From Aquilaria yunnanensis (lineage: Eukaryota > Streptophyta > Magnoliopsida > Malvales > Thymelaeaceae): a DNA stretch of 64,000 bases. Location of the stretch: positions 16,494,501-16,558,500 of the forward strand of contig CM077599.1 in NCBI GenBank assembly GCA_039654915.1. The letters run 5' to 3'. The notes under the pieces are model-generated. The model worked only from the letters and a program-made list of their open reading frames with translations, was not told where the DNA came from and ran no database searches. Below, piece by piece: positions 8,289-20,399 of the stretch; within the stretch, counting starts at the first letter, position 1, and every line of letters starts with the position of its first letter. The translations under genes and the position numbers were made by a program.

Positions 8289-9049
8289 ATCATTCAGTCC
8301 ATCTTACAACGATAGAACCTTTCCTATCGTTAGAGGTTCCAAGGACCTTTCCTTAAACCTCAAACAAACAATCAATCATTCAGTCCATCTTACAACGATA
8401 GAACCTTTCCTATCGTTAGAGGTTCTAAGGACCTTTCCTTAAACCTCAAACAAACAATCAATCATTCAGTCCATCTTACAACGATAGAACCTTTCCTATC
8501 GTTAGAGGTTCCAAGGACCTTTCCTTAAACCTCAAACAAACAATCAATCATTCAGTCCATCTTACAACGATAGAACCTTTCCTATCGTTAGAGGTTCCAA
8601 GGACCTTTCCTTAAACCTCAAACAAACAATCAATCATTCAGTCCATCTTACAACGATAGAACCTTTCCTATCGTTAGAGGTTCCAAGGACCTTTCCTTAA
8701 ACCTCAAACAAACAATCAATCATTCAGTCCATCTTACAACGATAGAACCTTTCCTATCGTTAGAGGTTCTAAGGATCTTTCCTTAAACCTCAAACAACCA
8801 ATCAATCATTCAGTCCATCTTACAACGATAGAACCTTTCCTATCGTTAGAGGTTCTAAGGACCTTTCCTTAACCTCAAACAAGCAATCAATCATTCAGTC
8901 CATCTTACAACGATAGAACCTTTCCTATCGTTAGAGGTTCTAAGGACCTTTCCTTAAACCTCAAACAAACAATCAATCATTCAGTCCATCTTACAACGAT
9001 AGAACCTTTCCTATCGTTAGAGGTTCTAAGGACCTTTCCTTAAACCTCA
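8289..9049 (+). repeat. 86-bp tandem repeat, about 9 copies, with an internal inverted repeat
   Basis: The word CATTCAGTCC recurs at 8291, 8377, 8463, 8549, 8635, 8721 and so on, a period of 86 (one unit is a base shorter). Units are almost identical. Each carries AACGATAG, an 8-base loop, then CTATCGTT, able to form a stem, followed by a weaker AGGTT/AACCT pair. Such arrays just before the 3' LTR are known from Tat/Ogre elements and can seed satellite DNA. Confidence 0.9.
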
Positions 9050-9138
9050 GAGTTTAGGCGGCGAGAAGGTTTTCAATGCCTTGCTAAGCTGGACGAAATT
9101 TGGTAACTAACTTTGCATACATCATGTCCCATGAAGCA

Positions 9139-9154
9139 TGCAAAGGGGGGCAGC
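9139..9154 (+). other. Polypurine tract preceding the 3' LTR
   Basis: The purine-rich stretch gcaaaggggggcagc ends directly at the TGTTGACA start of the LTR. This is where plus-strand DNA synthesis would be primed. Confidence 0.75.
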
Positions 9155-9654
9155 TGTTGACACCCAATTTCGTCCGGCCATTAAAATAATTTTAAAAAAA
9201 ATTAAATAAAAAAAATTAAATAAAAAAATGTATTATTATTATTGTTATTATTATTACTAAATTTTTTTTTAATTAGTTTAAAATATATATTTTTTTTTAA
9301 GATTTGATATATGTGTGTATATGTGTATGTTTGAAAGAAAAAAAGAAAACTCCATAAAAATGACAAAATTTAAAAGTTTGAGGTGAAAATGACAAAATTA
9401 AGAAGTTTCAGGCAAAATTGACAAATTCTGAAAGTTCCAGGAGCATTTGGCAGTTTGTCACATAAAATTTTGAGCCTGCCGACGTTTTTTGCTCAAATTG
9501 ACAGAAAACGACAAAATTGTCAAAATCAGAAGCTTCAGGAACTTATCCAGAGGCTGAGAGACGTAAAGGACTAAAATTGTCATTTTACCAATTTAAGAGA
9601 TAAGTTTGAAATTTTTTATTAATTTATCCATCAACAGTTCAGCTAAACTTCCTC

Positions 9655-9661
9655 TATAAAT
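9655..9661 (+). promoter_or_regulatory. LTR promoter TATA box
   Basis: CTCTATAAATAGCCCCCC, 500 bp into the LTR and before the CT-rich leader. The position and the following C-rich stretch suit a retrotransposon U3/R boundary, with transcription probably starting near 9690. Confidence 0.6.
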
Positions 9662-9805
9662 AGCCCCCCAAATTTTGTGCTGAACACAGAAAAAAATAGC
9701 AAAAAAACTTAGAGCTCCGTTTCAAAAAAAAGAGAAAATTACAGCCCTTAGCCCCAGCCCTCTTCCCTTCTTCCCCAGAAAGCCAAAATTTTTTTTCACT
9801 GCTGT

Positions 9806-9808
<3 letters not shown>

Positions 9809-9849
<41 letters not shown>

Positions 9850-9947
9850 GTGCCTCTCTCCTCACCGTCGCCGCCTCCGCCGTGCCCGTGCCGCCGTCGC
9901 CCCGCCGTCCCGCCTCCGCCGTGCCCGTGCCGCCGTCGCCCCGCCGG
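9809..9947 (+). repeat. CT microsatellite and 39-bp GC-rich direct repeat in the LTR leader
   Basis: (CT)n covers 9809-9846. A 39-bp period repeat built of CGCCTCCGCCGTGCCCGTG then follows (9872 and 9911). The local GC content is far above the flanks. Long proline/arginine frames on both strands here are by-products of the CCG composition. Confidence 0.8.
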
Positions 9948-10977
9948 CCCGCCGCCGCGTCCCCTTTTCTTTTCCCTCCTTTTCCTTCTTTCTCCTCGGA
10001 CCTCCGCCCCTCGCCGGCCGCTGTCTCCGCCGTGCCGTCGCTCGCCGTCCCGTGCCCGTGCCGCCGCGCCACCCCCGCCGTCCCCCCCTGCCCCTGGCCC
10101 AGCCGCCGCCGGCCGCCAGCCCCTTTCCCCCCTCGCGCTCGCGTCGCGCCTGTACCCAGCAAAATTCAAAAATTTCAACCTTTAGGTAAAATTCTACTTT
10201 AATACTTCATCTTTTCAATTCTTTTCATTTTGGTCACTAATCTTTTTATTTTGTTTTTTTTTCAGAATTAATTACTAACTTTATTTTTTTTACTTGTGTA
10301 TTTATTTGTTTATTATTGTTATTGTTACTAACCTTTTTTTTTTTTTTGTTATTATTAACTTGTTAACTAACTTACTAACAACTAACTTTTAACATTATTA
10401 TTGTTACTAACCTTTTAATTTTTGCATTATTACTAACTTTTATTATTGTTAATTAATTTAATCAACTTGGTTAATTAACAATTAATTAATTTGGCTAAAT
10501 TTTATTATTGTTGTTAATTAATTAATTTAATTAACTTGACTAACTTTTTATTATTGTTGTTAACAATTAATTTAATTAAACTTGGCTAATTTTTATTATT
10601 GTTGTTAATTAATTTAATCTAACTTTTACTAACCTTTTTTTATTGTTATTAACTAACTAATCCAACTAATCTAACTATATTAATTGTGCTAACTTTTATT
10701 ATTATTGTGTTATTAAAGTGGATGGCCAAAAAGCCCCACTTTATTAATTGAATTTTTTTATGATTAAAAGATAAAAAAAGGAATTTTACGTGAATAATTT
10801 TCTAAAGGCTAATAAAAATTACTTTTTTTTATTTTGAAACAAAGTTTTTATTCCTTTTAATAAACAAACATAATGAAATAATTCAAAAATAAAATAAATA
10901 AATAAATAAACATAAAATCATTCTTTTAATACATCTTTAAAATTAATAATTAATGAAATAAAAAAAATTAAAACTCC

Positions 10978-12505
10978 ATGACCAAATGATCCGCCAGGAT
11001 TCATGGCTCGGAAATATTTTTAAATAAAATATATAAATAAATTTTTTCTTTCTAAAAAATAAAAAAAAACTTTAGACTAATATATTAATTATCTATTAAT
11101 ATATAATTTTTTTTAGTTTTCTTTATTAATAAAAAGAATAAAAAGCGTAAAAATTTTGGGTTAATATTTTATTCAGTAATATTTTACTTATTAAATTATA
11201 TAACTTTTTGTTTCTTTTATAAAAATCTTAATCAAATAATTTCAAAATAATACAAAATAAAACAAAAATAATTGAATTTTCTCTTAAATATTTTTGACTT
11301 ATTGATTAGATATATTTTCAGAAATATAAATTAAAATTAAAAAAAAAAATCTTTCATCAAACAAAGAAGAATATAAAAATAAAAATATCAAGACTTTTGT
11401 TTTAAAATACATATAAGTTTTCGGTTAAATAATCTTTTATTCCAAAATAAATTAAATAAATATCAAAACTTTTCTTCTTTTGTTTAAAATTTTTGATTCT
11501 CTTAATAAAAAAAAATAATAAAAAAATAATAAAAAAATAATAAAAAAAAATAAAAATTTTTAGTTCATGGTATATTGGCTGGAAACTGTCTCGTGCCCGC
11601 TTTTGAGCTGCTTCACCTGGTGAAGAGGGTCTGGCTGAGTAACAACGCCCCGTACCATGATCAAAATTTTTATTTTTAAACTCTTTTAAATTAACTTCTT
11701 ATTAAATAAAAATTAATTATTATTTTTTTTAATTCTTTTATAAATTGAGTAATCCTTTAAAATAATAAATATCTTTCATTAAACAAGAAAACAAAAAAAA
11801 GTAAACAAGAAAAAAAAAAGAAAGATAAGAAAAATAAAAGAAAGATAAGAAAGAAAAATAAAAGAAAGATAAGAAAGAAAAGAAAGATAAAAAAAAATAA
11901 AAGAAAAGATAAGAAAAAGAAAAGAAAGAAAGAAAAGACAAGAAAAATAAAAGAAAGATAAGAAAGAAAAATAAAAGAAAGATAAGATAAAGAAAAGAAA
12001 GGAAAGATAAGAAAAAGAAAAGAAAGATAAAAGAAAGAAAAAGAAAAAGAAAAGAAAGAAAGAAAAGAATAAAAAAAGAAAGAAAAGAAAAGAAATTAAA
12101 AGAAATTTAAAAAAAAAAAAAGTAAAATAAGTAAAAAAGAAGAAAATGAAAGAAAGTAAAAAAAGAAGTAAAAATATAAAGATAAATTTTTAGTTAGTAT
12201 TAAAAATCATTCATAAATAAAAAGAATTACCATTTAAAAATTAATTTCATAATAATAAGAATTAAATAATTACGATAAATCAATTTCCATATCCGGATGA
12301 TCCGGCAGGATCTACGGTTTGGAAAATATCAAACTTTTTAAAATAAATAAATTAAATAAATACAAAGATAAAAATCCATGTTTACAATATGGATTAAATT
12401 ATTTAAAATTTCACCAAATTCCGTGTCCAAATGACTCGGCAGAGTCCATGGTTCGGAATCAAATCTTCCGTGTCCAAATGACTCGGCAGAGTCCATGGTT
12501 CGGAA
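10978..12505 (+). repeat. Dispersed 36-bp motif in the LTR (4 copies)
   Basis: A motif like CCAAATGACTCGGCAGAGTC-CATGGTTCGGAA occurs near 10,978, 12,290, 12,421 and 12,469. The last two are nearly identical; the others are variants (GATCCGGCAGGATC). Each centres on an imperfect palindrome (GACTCGGCAGAGTC). It may be a structural or protein-binding element of the LTR RNA or DNA. Confidence 0.5.
11780..12180 (+). repeat. Purine-only low-complexity tract (AAGAAAAGAAAGATAAG)n
   Basis: About 400 bp of almost pure A and G with degenerate GAAAGATAAGAAA words. The long Phe/Ser-rich frame on the minus strand is produced by this composition. Confidence 0.85.
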
Positions 12506-13131
12506 GTATAAAATTTCATACAAATTAATTAATTTAAAAATCCACATTTCGACTAATCCAGTTAAAATTTCTAATTTTGAAAATTAACTGAGAATTATTT
12601 AAAAGCAAAGCAAAACAAAATTAAAATCAACTAAGGTGCCAATTTTTGGGCGTTTTAACAAAGTTGTTTTAACGTAACCGTACTCCCGATCCCCGAACTC
12701 TCGCAGACCAATTTTAAGGTGACCAATCGACCTAGGTGAAACCGATTGGTGGCGACTCCAGAAAACCCGACGTTGCCACAGTTAATATTCCAAACTTTTA
12801 GGGCATTGGCCATTTCTAATGCAAGTGGGTTTTGAATAACATGTTAATAGGCCCTTATTAACTTAAAACGAATTGAGCATTAATAGTTAAAAACTTATCA
12901 GTATGATCAAGAGGTCTAAGATTCAATTATCCACCTTCTTAACATCTTTCCTACATTTAAAAAGAAAAAAGAAAAATTTCTGTTTGATTATTTTTCTAAC
13001 CTCTAATATTAAATATAGGCGTTATTCTCAATACAACCAACATGATACTTAATTTGTAGTAAGAAGAAAATGCTTTACTACACAATTTTATTACTAACTT
13101 ATATTTTTTCTACAAGAATTTAAATATAAAA

Positions 13132-13906
13132 GAAAATTGTACAAAAAAAAACTCAGCATAGTTATGGGAGTAGACCGATTTAGTTACTATAATTTTAAGT
13201 GATTCCAATTATATCGCTAAAATCATAGTTTGGGCCCAAATTGGTCATTAATGTTACAGTTTGGTACAGAATATGCTATCGGCCATTAAAAAACCTAACA
13301 ATAATTGTGAGAAATTGTTGATTTTGAAATCTTTGGGCACTTATGTAACTTTTAACAAATTTCAGAAGTTGTGCATAATTTACCATTTTTACTTTTTTGT
13401 GTGACAACAACCTCTATCCTTTATCAAATTTGCCACTGATCCTTATAGAAATAATATTTAAACTAGTTACTGCATTTTGATACTATAGATAACCTGAACC
13501 TTGATCAAATAAAACTCATTCATTCAATATCAATGTATTTCTAATCATCTACTTCCTGATATTGCAGTTTTTTTGTTTCCAAATAATGATATTCAATACT
13601 ATTTCTTTTGGCATCGCCTCCGTCACCAGTGCCAAATTCGGTGGTGAATAATGTAATGACTAGTGCACAAAATAAATGAAAATGGTAAATTACATAAAAT
13701 TTCTAAAATTTGTTAAAAGTTATATTAGTGCCCCAAGATTTCAAAACTAACAACTTCCCACATTTATCGTTAAGCTTTTAACAATCGATGGCATATTCGA
13801 TACTTATTATAACATTAGTGGCTAATTTGGGCAAAAACTATAACTTCAATAATGACTAAATTGGTCTAAACTCATAACTACGGTGATTCTTTTTTGTACC
13901 TTTCCC
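13132..13906. mobile_element. Non-autonomous Mutator-like element with ~250-bp terminal inverted repeats
   Basis: The arms 13,132-13,395 and 13,650-13,906 are inverted copies with many substitutions (for example TTTTAACAAATTTCAGAAGTT against TTTTAACAAATTTTAGAAATT). Flanks AATATAAAA and AAGATAAAA match at 8 of 9 bases, as expected for a 9-bp Mutator target duplication. There is no transposase frame. Confidence 0.65.
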
Positions 13907-14064
13907 AAGATAAAATTATACACTTGAATTTAAATTACTATACTTGTTCGATAGAGATTGATATTTTTTTTAAGTGTTTCGTTGTCTACACAAATTATAC
14001 ATTTGTGTAGAAATATGCGTACGCTCTAACATGACAAATAAGAAAAACTTTTAAATTACGACAT

Positions 14065-14287
14065 CTCTCCTGAATTCTTTGCTTCATTTTAGCTTGTTTT
14101 AACTTAAATTTGATTTGATCTTATTTGTATTATTATTTACTAGAATTTTTAATATATAAACATTTTGAAACTAAAAAAATATAGTTTTTAAATATAATTT
14201 TTTAAAATTTTTTCATCAAATAATAATATAAATAAATTTAATTTAAACTTAAGTTAAAAAACTGAAATAGAGTAAAGAATTTCAGAG
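14065..14287. mobile_element. Stowaway-like MITE (~220 bp), family member 1
   Basis: The ends CTCCTGAATTCTTTGCTTC and the reverse complement CTCTGAAATTCTTTACTC form a terminal inverted repeat of about 45 bp with AT-rich interior (TAAATATAATTTTTTAAAA). Similar elements lie near 45,862, 52,916 and 54,519. No intact TA duplication could be fixed. Confidence 0.5.
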
Positions 14288-14784
14288 TAACATAAGCATA
14301 GTATTCTTAAATTTTGTGAAAATAGAACAACGGAATAATGGTGCATCCATTTTTATTGGTACTCAATGGTGAATCCGTTAAATATTCGACAGATCCTTTT
14401 ACGGGAAAAAGAATACATAAAAAAACAATTGTAAACTTCTTTCGTATACTATTATAGGTCACGGTACATGTGTTCGATTGTTACGCTATTAGAGCCCACT
14501 GGGCCTGGGCCACTCCGAACCGAACTAACTCTAATATAATATTAGTGGGTGGACAGAGAGTCAAATTGTGGTTGTTCGAGGGGCTAAGCCGCTATAGAGA
14601 CAGGCCAACATTGATGTCCGTGTTTTTCCTTTTCTGCAACCATTTCCGACACCAAACAAAGCCTCCGAACCTGGATTAACAACCCGTCTTGTTTGTAGCT
14701 CGCGGTCACAGTCACCGGGACGGATAGGCGGCCGGGGTGAGAGTGAAAAGGAGGCAGTTGGAGACAAAAACGCAGGAAGAGGAA

Positions 14785-17700
14785 ATGGGAAAATCTGCTT
14801 CTTGTCTAAAACTCCTTAGGTGCGGCGGCAGTTCGCCCGATAGAGACGACGTCTCCCAGGTATCGACGCGAACCTTTTTCTGTTACTCTTGGACTTGCAT
14901 TTGATCACTTTGCTCTGTTTAAGGAAAGTCAAAGGTTCGCTTGGATCTATTTGTTCTGTCCCGTTACTTGATTTCTGTGGAAATGCAGGAGGAGGAAAGT
15001 AGTTAGACTTTATAGTCTTTCAAGTTGTTACTAATTTAAGATCTGAAAGTTCATTTTTTTGTATTCTTACGATCGGCGCTTTTAGTTTCAAGATGTTGCG
15101 AGCCATTAATTCAGGTTGAATCTCTGAACTTAACTGATCAAGCTTGCTTATTATCGTCCATAATGGAAGATCTGGATATTTCTATTTGATAAGTTTGAAT
15201 TTGAACCTCTATGGATTCCAGATCCACCTTCAAATTTTCCACTTACGTGATAATTTCTGAGAGAAATTTTGATCGTCATTACGGAATATAATGATCGGCG
15301 AGCTATCCACTTTTCAGTTCGATTTCTGTCTCATGTAACAGGAATAATTAATTTATGGGAGTCTGCAGATGTATGTTTAATTCTGCGCATGACAAGGCTC
15401 TGATGTTCATTTTATTGATAAACTGGTATGCCCATGAAGTGAAGGGTCGGACATCATCTTATGTGATTGTCTCAGTATTGTAGATGTATTCTCTACGGTT
15501 ATTGTCGTAACCTAGGGACTCCATGAGGAGAGGGAAAAAGATTGCATACAATGATGTTTTAAGTTTCATTGCAGAACAAAAGCTCCGGTGGAAAAAAGAT
15601 ATGGAGTTTTCGAAAGAGAAGTGAGAGCAATCATCGAGTGCTTATCGACACTGTGATTACTGACACTACTTCTGGACACAAGGAAATCCCAGGACATGTT
15701 GCTGTTAAATTTGAAGAAAGCGAGATCTCTATTGATCACGAGAAAACTTCCACAACTCAAATCATTGAAGAGAAACTGCAACAGGAACCTGCAGAATCAA
15801 GAAACCCTGAGGTGGTTGCTGCTAATGAGACTGAGGTTAGAAAACCTGAACCTGTTACCATTGGCAGTGATGAGACTGAGGTGGAAGTCAATGTGGATGA
15901 GTCTGTCGTCATTGTTCAGACCGCAGTTAGAGGATATTTGGTAACTTTCCTTCTGAAAAACATTTATTTGGAACCAACTCATCAGTAGATTATCTTGCTG
16001 AAAATAAAAATCATATTATAGGCACAAAAAAAACTGAGAAAGCTAAAGAGTGTCATAAAGCTGCAAGCTGCTGTACGTGGCCATCTTGTCAGGAGGCATG
16101 CTATTGGAGCTCTACGCTGTGTTCAGGGCATTGTCAAAATGCAAGTTCTTGTTCGTGCTTGGCTTGCTCACCAATCTGTTGTACAGTCTTCTGAAAAGAA
16201 GCTTGATGGAAAGCATGGAAAAGATGATCAGGTAATTGAATGATTCAGTAACATTGTATTTGGAACTAGATGGCTATTTTCATCAAGGTCATAGTTCAGA
16301 GGGCTTCAGAATTTGCTTTTCTATTTTGGTGGACTAGTAAGTAGCACTTGAGCTACCTTCCTTCGCTAAGTACCTTAAGGTCCATAGTTATATATTCGAG
16401 GTAATATTTTGTTTGAGGCATTACATCGTACTCTTGGGTATATGCTCCTACACTTATGAAACTGGACAGTGATGAAATAATGCTGGACACCATATAAAAA
16501 TCTATTAGACAACTAGGAAAGATATTGGACTGCATACTATTTTAAACAATGTTCAATACATTTCACAAAGTGTCTAATATCATTTATATGGTGCCCAATG
16601 CAATTTCATAAGTGTCGACTTACATATTCCAGGGAGTATCTTAGAATTATCCTTTTCCGTTAGCATCTTCTGAAAGTATGCTGCTTCAGCCATTATGTAC
16701 TATTTTATCCCATTTTTGCCTTTGCTCAAATAACATCCATGCATTACATTTTGTATGAAAATCAGGAGAGGAGTTCACCAAAACCAACAGATTCTGGCAC
16801 TTCAATTGAGAAATTGCTTAGCAATAGGTTCACCCGTCAGGTATGTCAGATCCTTTATTTCTTTTTCCAGTTGTATTAAGTGTCCAAACAGCTACACAGC
16901 GCATGCACTCGCTTCCTATACTGAGACACATTTTTCTTCGAAGCTAATGGAATCAACACCAAAGGCCAAGCCTATCAAAATTAAATGTGATCCGTTGAAA
17001 CCTGGCTCTGCTTGGAATTGGTTGGAGAGGTGGATGTTGGTTTCATCTGTAGTACCAGCCTCAAGACTTGAGTCCACAGCTGAACAGCCTGAAAAAGAGG
17101 CAAATAAGAACCATTACTTCTCTATGGATACTGAAGCTCCATGTAAAGTTACTTGTGAGTCAACTGTTGCGAAGTCTAATGAAGAAGGAACTATGGTGCT
17201 ACCAGAAAGTGAAGAAAACTTGATCTCCTCTGGTTCCAGTGACTCGAAGTTTGACGCATGCCAACCAAATTCAGTGAAAGAGATCTTGGAACATTTTAAG
17301 GTCGAAAACACAAGTATGTCAAACCCTGAAGAGACCTCAGTGGAGTTGCATGCTGTTTCAAATCAGGTGGTGCAAACAGATCTAAATTCTGAACCAGATG
17401 TTAGTTATCGTCTTCATAAACCTGAAACAGATAGTGAACAAGTGAAGCATTCTATTGAACCATCTGTTTCTGAGCAATTAGAAAGTGAGCAAAAGAAGGT
17501 TGTTAATGAATTAAGAAAAGCCGATAACCCTGCATTTAATGTTGCACAGTCTAAATTGGAGGAACTGAGCTCATCTTCCAGAACTGTTAAACGAATGAGT
17601 GCATCCCATCAAGATGTCGCAGCTGAATCAAATGAAGATATTTCTTCTTCGGCTTTTGATACTCTGAGGAGGACAAATGAGCTGAGCATGACAGAAACTC

Positions 17701-18771
17701 CAATCCATGACAAGTTAAGTGTCCAACATGGTGACTCTGAGTTGGGAACTGGTCTTTCTGTTTCTTCAGCTCTTGATTTACCTGGAAGATTGGAAGTTGG
17801 AATAAAAGAAAATGATCACCAAGCTGAAGTTACGCTGTCCAAAAATCACTCTTCTGTGTTGCCTAATTTGTCTAACATGGAAACAAATCACCTAGAGAAA
17901 CTGGTTTCTGATGGAGGTGAGTCTATGGATTCAACCGCAGTTGTATACCCTGCAGAAGTCATGGAAAACCAGCAAAAAGGCACATCAGATATTCAAACTG
18001 AACCGGACTGTGGTGCAGGTCATCAAGTTTACACCTCATATCCAGAAGCTTCTCCCAAAAGCCATACAAGTATCCCATCACATGGAACACCATCTAGTCA
18101 GGTGTCTGTGAAATATAAGAAGGGAAAAAATGAAACAAGCAGCCACAAGCGCAAGTCCCAATCAGCTAATAATGGTTCCCCAGCAAATCCTGGTAATGAC
18201 TCTGGCTCAAGAAGAAGTACTGACCTTTTGCCTAAAGATCAGAGAAATGGTAAAAGACGCAATTCTTTTGGCTCACCAAAACCTGACCCCACTGAACAAG
18301 AACTGAAAGACATTAACAGTGGGAACTCTCTACCTCGTTTCATGCAAGCTACAGAATCTGCGAGAGCTAAGATCAATGCAAATAGCTCACCGAGGTCAAG
18401 TCCAGGTTTGCATGATCAAGATACTTACATCAAGAAGAGGCATTCATTACCAGGGGCAGATGGTAGGCAGGGTTCTCCAATAATCCAGAGATCTTTGTCT
18501 CAGGCACAGCAGGATGCAAAAGAAAAAGGTATGTGTCTTTTTCTTACGTGATTTGAATATACACATACATTTTTGTTTATCTTGTTTAAGACGGTTCAGA
18601 AACCTGTGTCTTCAGACGATACAAACCACCACATGTTTGCTTCTCTTGCTTATTTGGCCCCTGTAACTGTAAAGGAAGAAGGACTGAAAAAGTGTTTTCC
18701 CTGAAGGAGTTATGCCTTAATAATTGATGGATGGAACTATGATTGTTTCAGAGAGGAAATGGCTGCGGTGA
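14785..18771 (+). CDS. IQD32: IQ67-domain (IQD) calmodulin-binding protein, IQD32-like
   Basis: Coding exons: 14,785-14,859; 15,575-15,940; 16,022-16,231; 16,766-16,840; 16,944-18,528; 18,752-18,771, giving 776 aa with every junction GT/AG and in frame. IQD proteins bind calmodulin and link it to microtubules and membranes. The start MGKSASCLKLLRCGG, an IQ67 domain at about residues 136-200 (IVQTAVRGYL, VIKLQAAVRGHLVRRHA, VLVRAWLAHQ), the SAWNWLERWM motif after the domain, a long acidic/Ser-rich region and the basic ERKWLR end all fit the long IQD28-32 subgroup. Exon 2 to exon 3 splits the IQ67 domain, as is usual for this family. The 5' leader is GC-rich; no clear TATA box is seen. The IQD32 symbol is by length, motif layout and position next to ARF5. 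Confidence 0.88.
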
Positions 18772-19560
18772 AGAGTTATACAGAAGGTGTCGGCTAGAAT
18801 GACAATATGGTACTTTGCCCCTGCAAGATAGAAGGGTTTAAGAGCTATTACTTATCCACCTCAACAGTCTGGATTGCAACTGAACTCATTAATACTGCGA
18901 GGCATTGTAATTTAGTGTCGGAGATATACATAGAACTGAGTGAAGATGTACATGGGTCTACTACTAAAACAATTGCTATGAATTCTGCCTGCAAATCATG
19001 CCTTTTCTGTCGACTCTCTTTGGTGTGATATGATTCTTTATCCAATACCTGCTTTGTGGTGTTCATCAGGAGTTTGAGACAGCTGTAAATTGGAGCATAC
19101 AAGGTTATATATTGTACTTTTCTTTTGTATTCGACTCTGCACTGTTTAATTAAGTAAAATATTTATTTTGATACCCTGTCTTTTAATAAGTTGGTGAGGA
19201 AGAAAGTAGACAACTGTCTATTTAAGGGGCTTGGTGGGTGTTTTACCTCGTAGAGGCTGAAATCTTGACCATCAGACTTCGTGTAATCCAGGTGCACTTG
19301 CAAACTACCATTTGAGCCGTAATGCAAATTCAGTAAATGTTTATTTGAATTAGTTAAGACGCTTGCTTGTGTTAGGAATGGAAATTCTTAAGGCCGATCA
19401 GACCAAGTAGGGTTACTAGTAACCAAACTTGACATTAAAGTGGCTGCATATTTAATGAGTAATCAAGAAATTCGAAAGCCCAATTAATTGTAAAAGAAAA
19501 GGTTTCTATTTATCTTTTGTAAATTTCATTAAGTGAAAAATCTTTCTATATATTAAAAGG
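18772..19560. other. 3' flank of the IQD gene
   Basis: Likely holds the 3' UTR (TTGTACTTTTCTTTTGTATTC region near 19,100) and ordinary intergenic DNA. No further gene was seen. Confidence 0.4.
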
Positions 19561-19577
19561 GTATTGTAATCACAGCT

Positions 19578-20240
19578 CCCCCCCCCCCCCCCCCCTTCTT
19601 TTTTTTCTTTTCTCAAAATGAATGGATAAATTTTTCTTTCAGTCCTTAATTATGTTATTTCTCCTTTTTTGGTCCCCAAACTTCTTTCATCTTATGATCA
19701 TATTCCCGGTTTTTTTTTTCTTTTCTCACTAATGGTTAAATTTTATTTTTTTTTAGTCCTAAGTATGTTATTTCTACCCTTTTAGTCCCCGAATTCCTCA
19801 ATCTGATGATCAAATCTTTGGTTTAAACTACATTTATTTTGTAAGCAATATTGTTTTGTACTCTTTGGTTTCTATGTAGGATTTTTTATTTTTTATTTTT
19901 TATTTTTTGCTTTTTGCTTTTTGCTTTTTGCTTTTTCCAAGTGAATGGGTAAATTCTTATTTCAGTCCCTAATTATGTTCTTTCTACCATTTTGGTCCTC
20001 AAACTTCTCTATCTGATGATTAGATTCCTAATTTCGCAATTCCCTATTTTACTCATTTTTTTTTCTCTTTTTTCTAGTGAATGGTTAAATTTCTTTTTCA
20101 ATCTCTAAGTATGTTCTTACTGCCCTTTTAGTCCCTGAACTCCTCCATCTGATGGTCCAGTCCTTAGTTTCAGCCACATTTATCTCATAAGAGATTGTTT
20201 TGCACTCTTTGGTTTCTGTTTCTTCCTAATTATTCCAAAT
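19578..20240 (+). repeat. Poly-C run and four degenerate ~150-bp repeat units
   Basis: C18 at 19,578-19,595 is followed by four units that each carry GTGAATGG-TAAAT, a T-rich stretch, AGTCCCTAA-TATGTT-TTTCT, TTTTGGTCC and CTGATGAT. Units 1+2 (about 19,617-19,890) and 3+4 (about 19,935-20,230) are a duplicated pair, as units 2 and 4 share the extra GTTTTGTACTCTTTGGTTTCT. Short TTTTTGC/TTTTTAT slippage repeats lie between the two blocks. Confidence 0.65.
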
Positions 20241-20399
20241 TTATGTTGCAAAAAGAATTTTCCAAATCTCTTTTCTTACCCTCTCTTTCCTTTTCTTCTT
20301 AATTTATTTGTTCTTTCTTTGATAAATTTATGATTTATTTGTCATGAGTTAAATGTGAAATTAGTAATTTATATACTAGGGTCCTACATTTTTCATTTT

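Larger units (their letters stand above)
1..12780 (+). mobile_element. 3' portion of a giant Ty3/gypsy (Tat/Ogre-lineage) LTR retrotransposon with cargo genes
   Basis: The window opens inside the pol gene of an LTR retrotransposon and runs to its 3' LTR. Seen in order: end of a first RNase H, a second RNase H, integrase (2-2080), a long non-pol region with tandem small genes, a LOG-like gene and two tandem-repeat arrays, a purine tract at 9139-9154, and an LTR that begins TGTTGACA at 9155 and ends TTGCCACA at 12,780. Two RNase H domains in tandem, very long LTRs, and repeat arrays in the 3' untranslated region are known traits of the plant Tat/Ogre group. The 5' LTR, gag and most of pol lie outside the window, so target duplications and LTR divergence (age) cannot be read. 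Everything from pol to LTR has the same orientation, which supports a single element, but a nested insertion between them is not excluded. Confidence 0.8.
9155..12780 (+). repeat. 3' long terminal repeat of the Tat-type element
   Basis: It starts TGTTGACACCCAATTTCG and ends GACGTTGCCACA, giving TG...CA ends and a length of 3626 bp, long but normal for Tat/Ogre elements. U3 is about 0.5 kb, a TATA box lies at 9655-9661, then a long transcribed part follows: a CT run (9809-9846), a GC-rich block (9850-10,150), AT-rich DNA with TTATTATTGTTAA words, and a purine-only stretch (11,780-12,180). The end carries ACCGATTGGTGGCGACTCC, a string common near the 3' end of such LTRs. The 5' LTR is not in the window, so the boundaries rest on motifs only. 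Confidence 0.7.

Noticed and set aside
7939..8442. A 167-aa frame across the tandem repeats
   Set aside because: It stays open because the 51-bp period is a multiple of three; it ends inside the 86-bp array and has no protein-like features.
8289..9049. Regular repeats that could be taken for a CRISPR array
   Set aside because: The whole 86-bp unit repeats with no unique spacers, in a plant retrotransposon.
9654..10202. Several overlapping proline-, arginine- and glycine-rich frames on both strands
   Set aside because: They arise from the CCG/CCT-rich leader of the LTR; all share the same GC block and have no domain.
11738..11941. Phe/Ser-rich minus-strand frame
   Set aside because: Product of the purine-only tract in the LTR.
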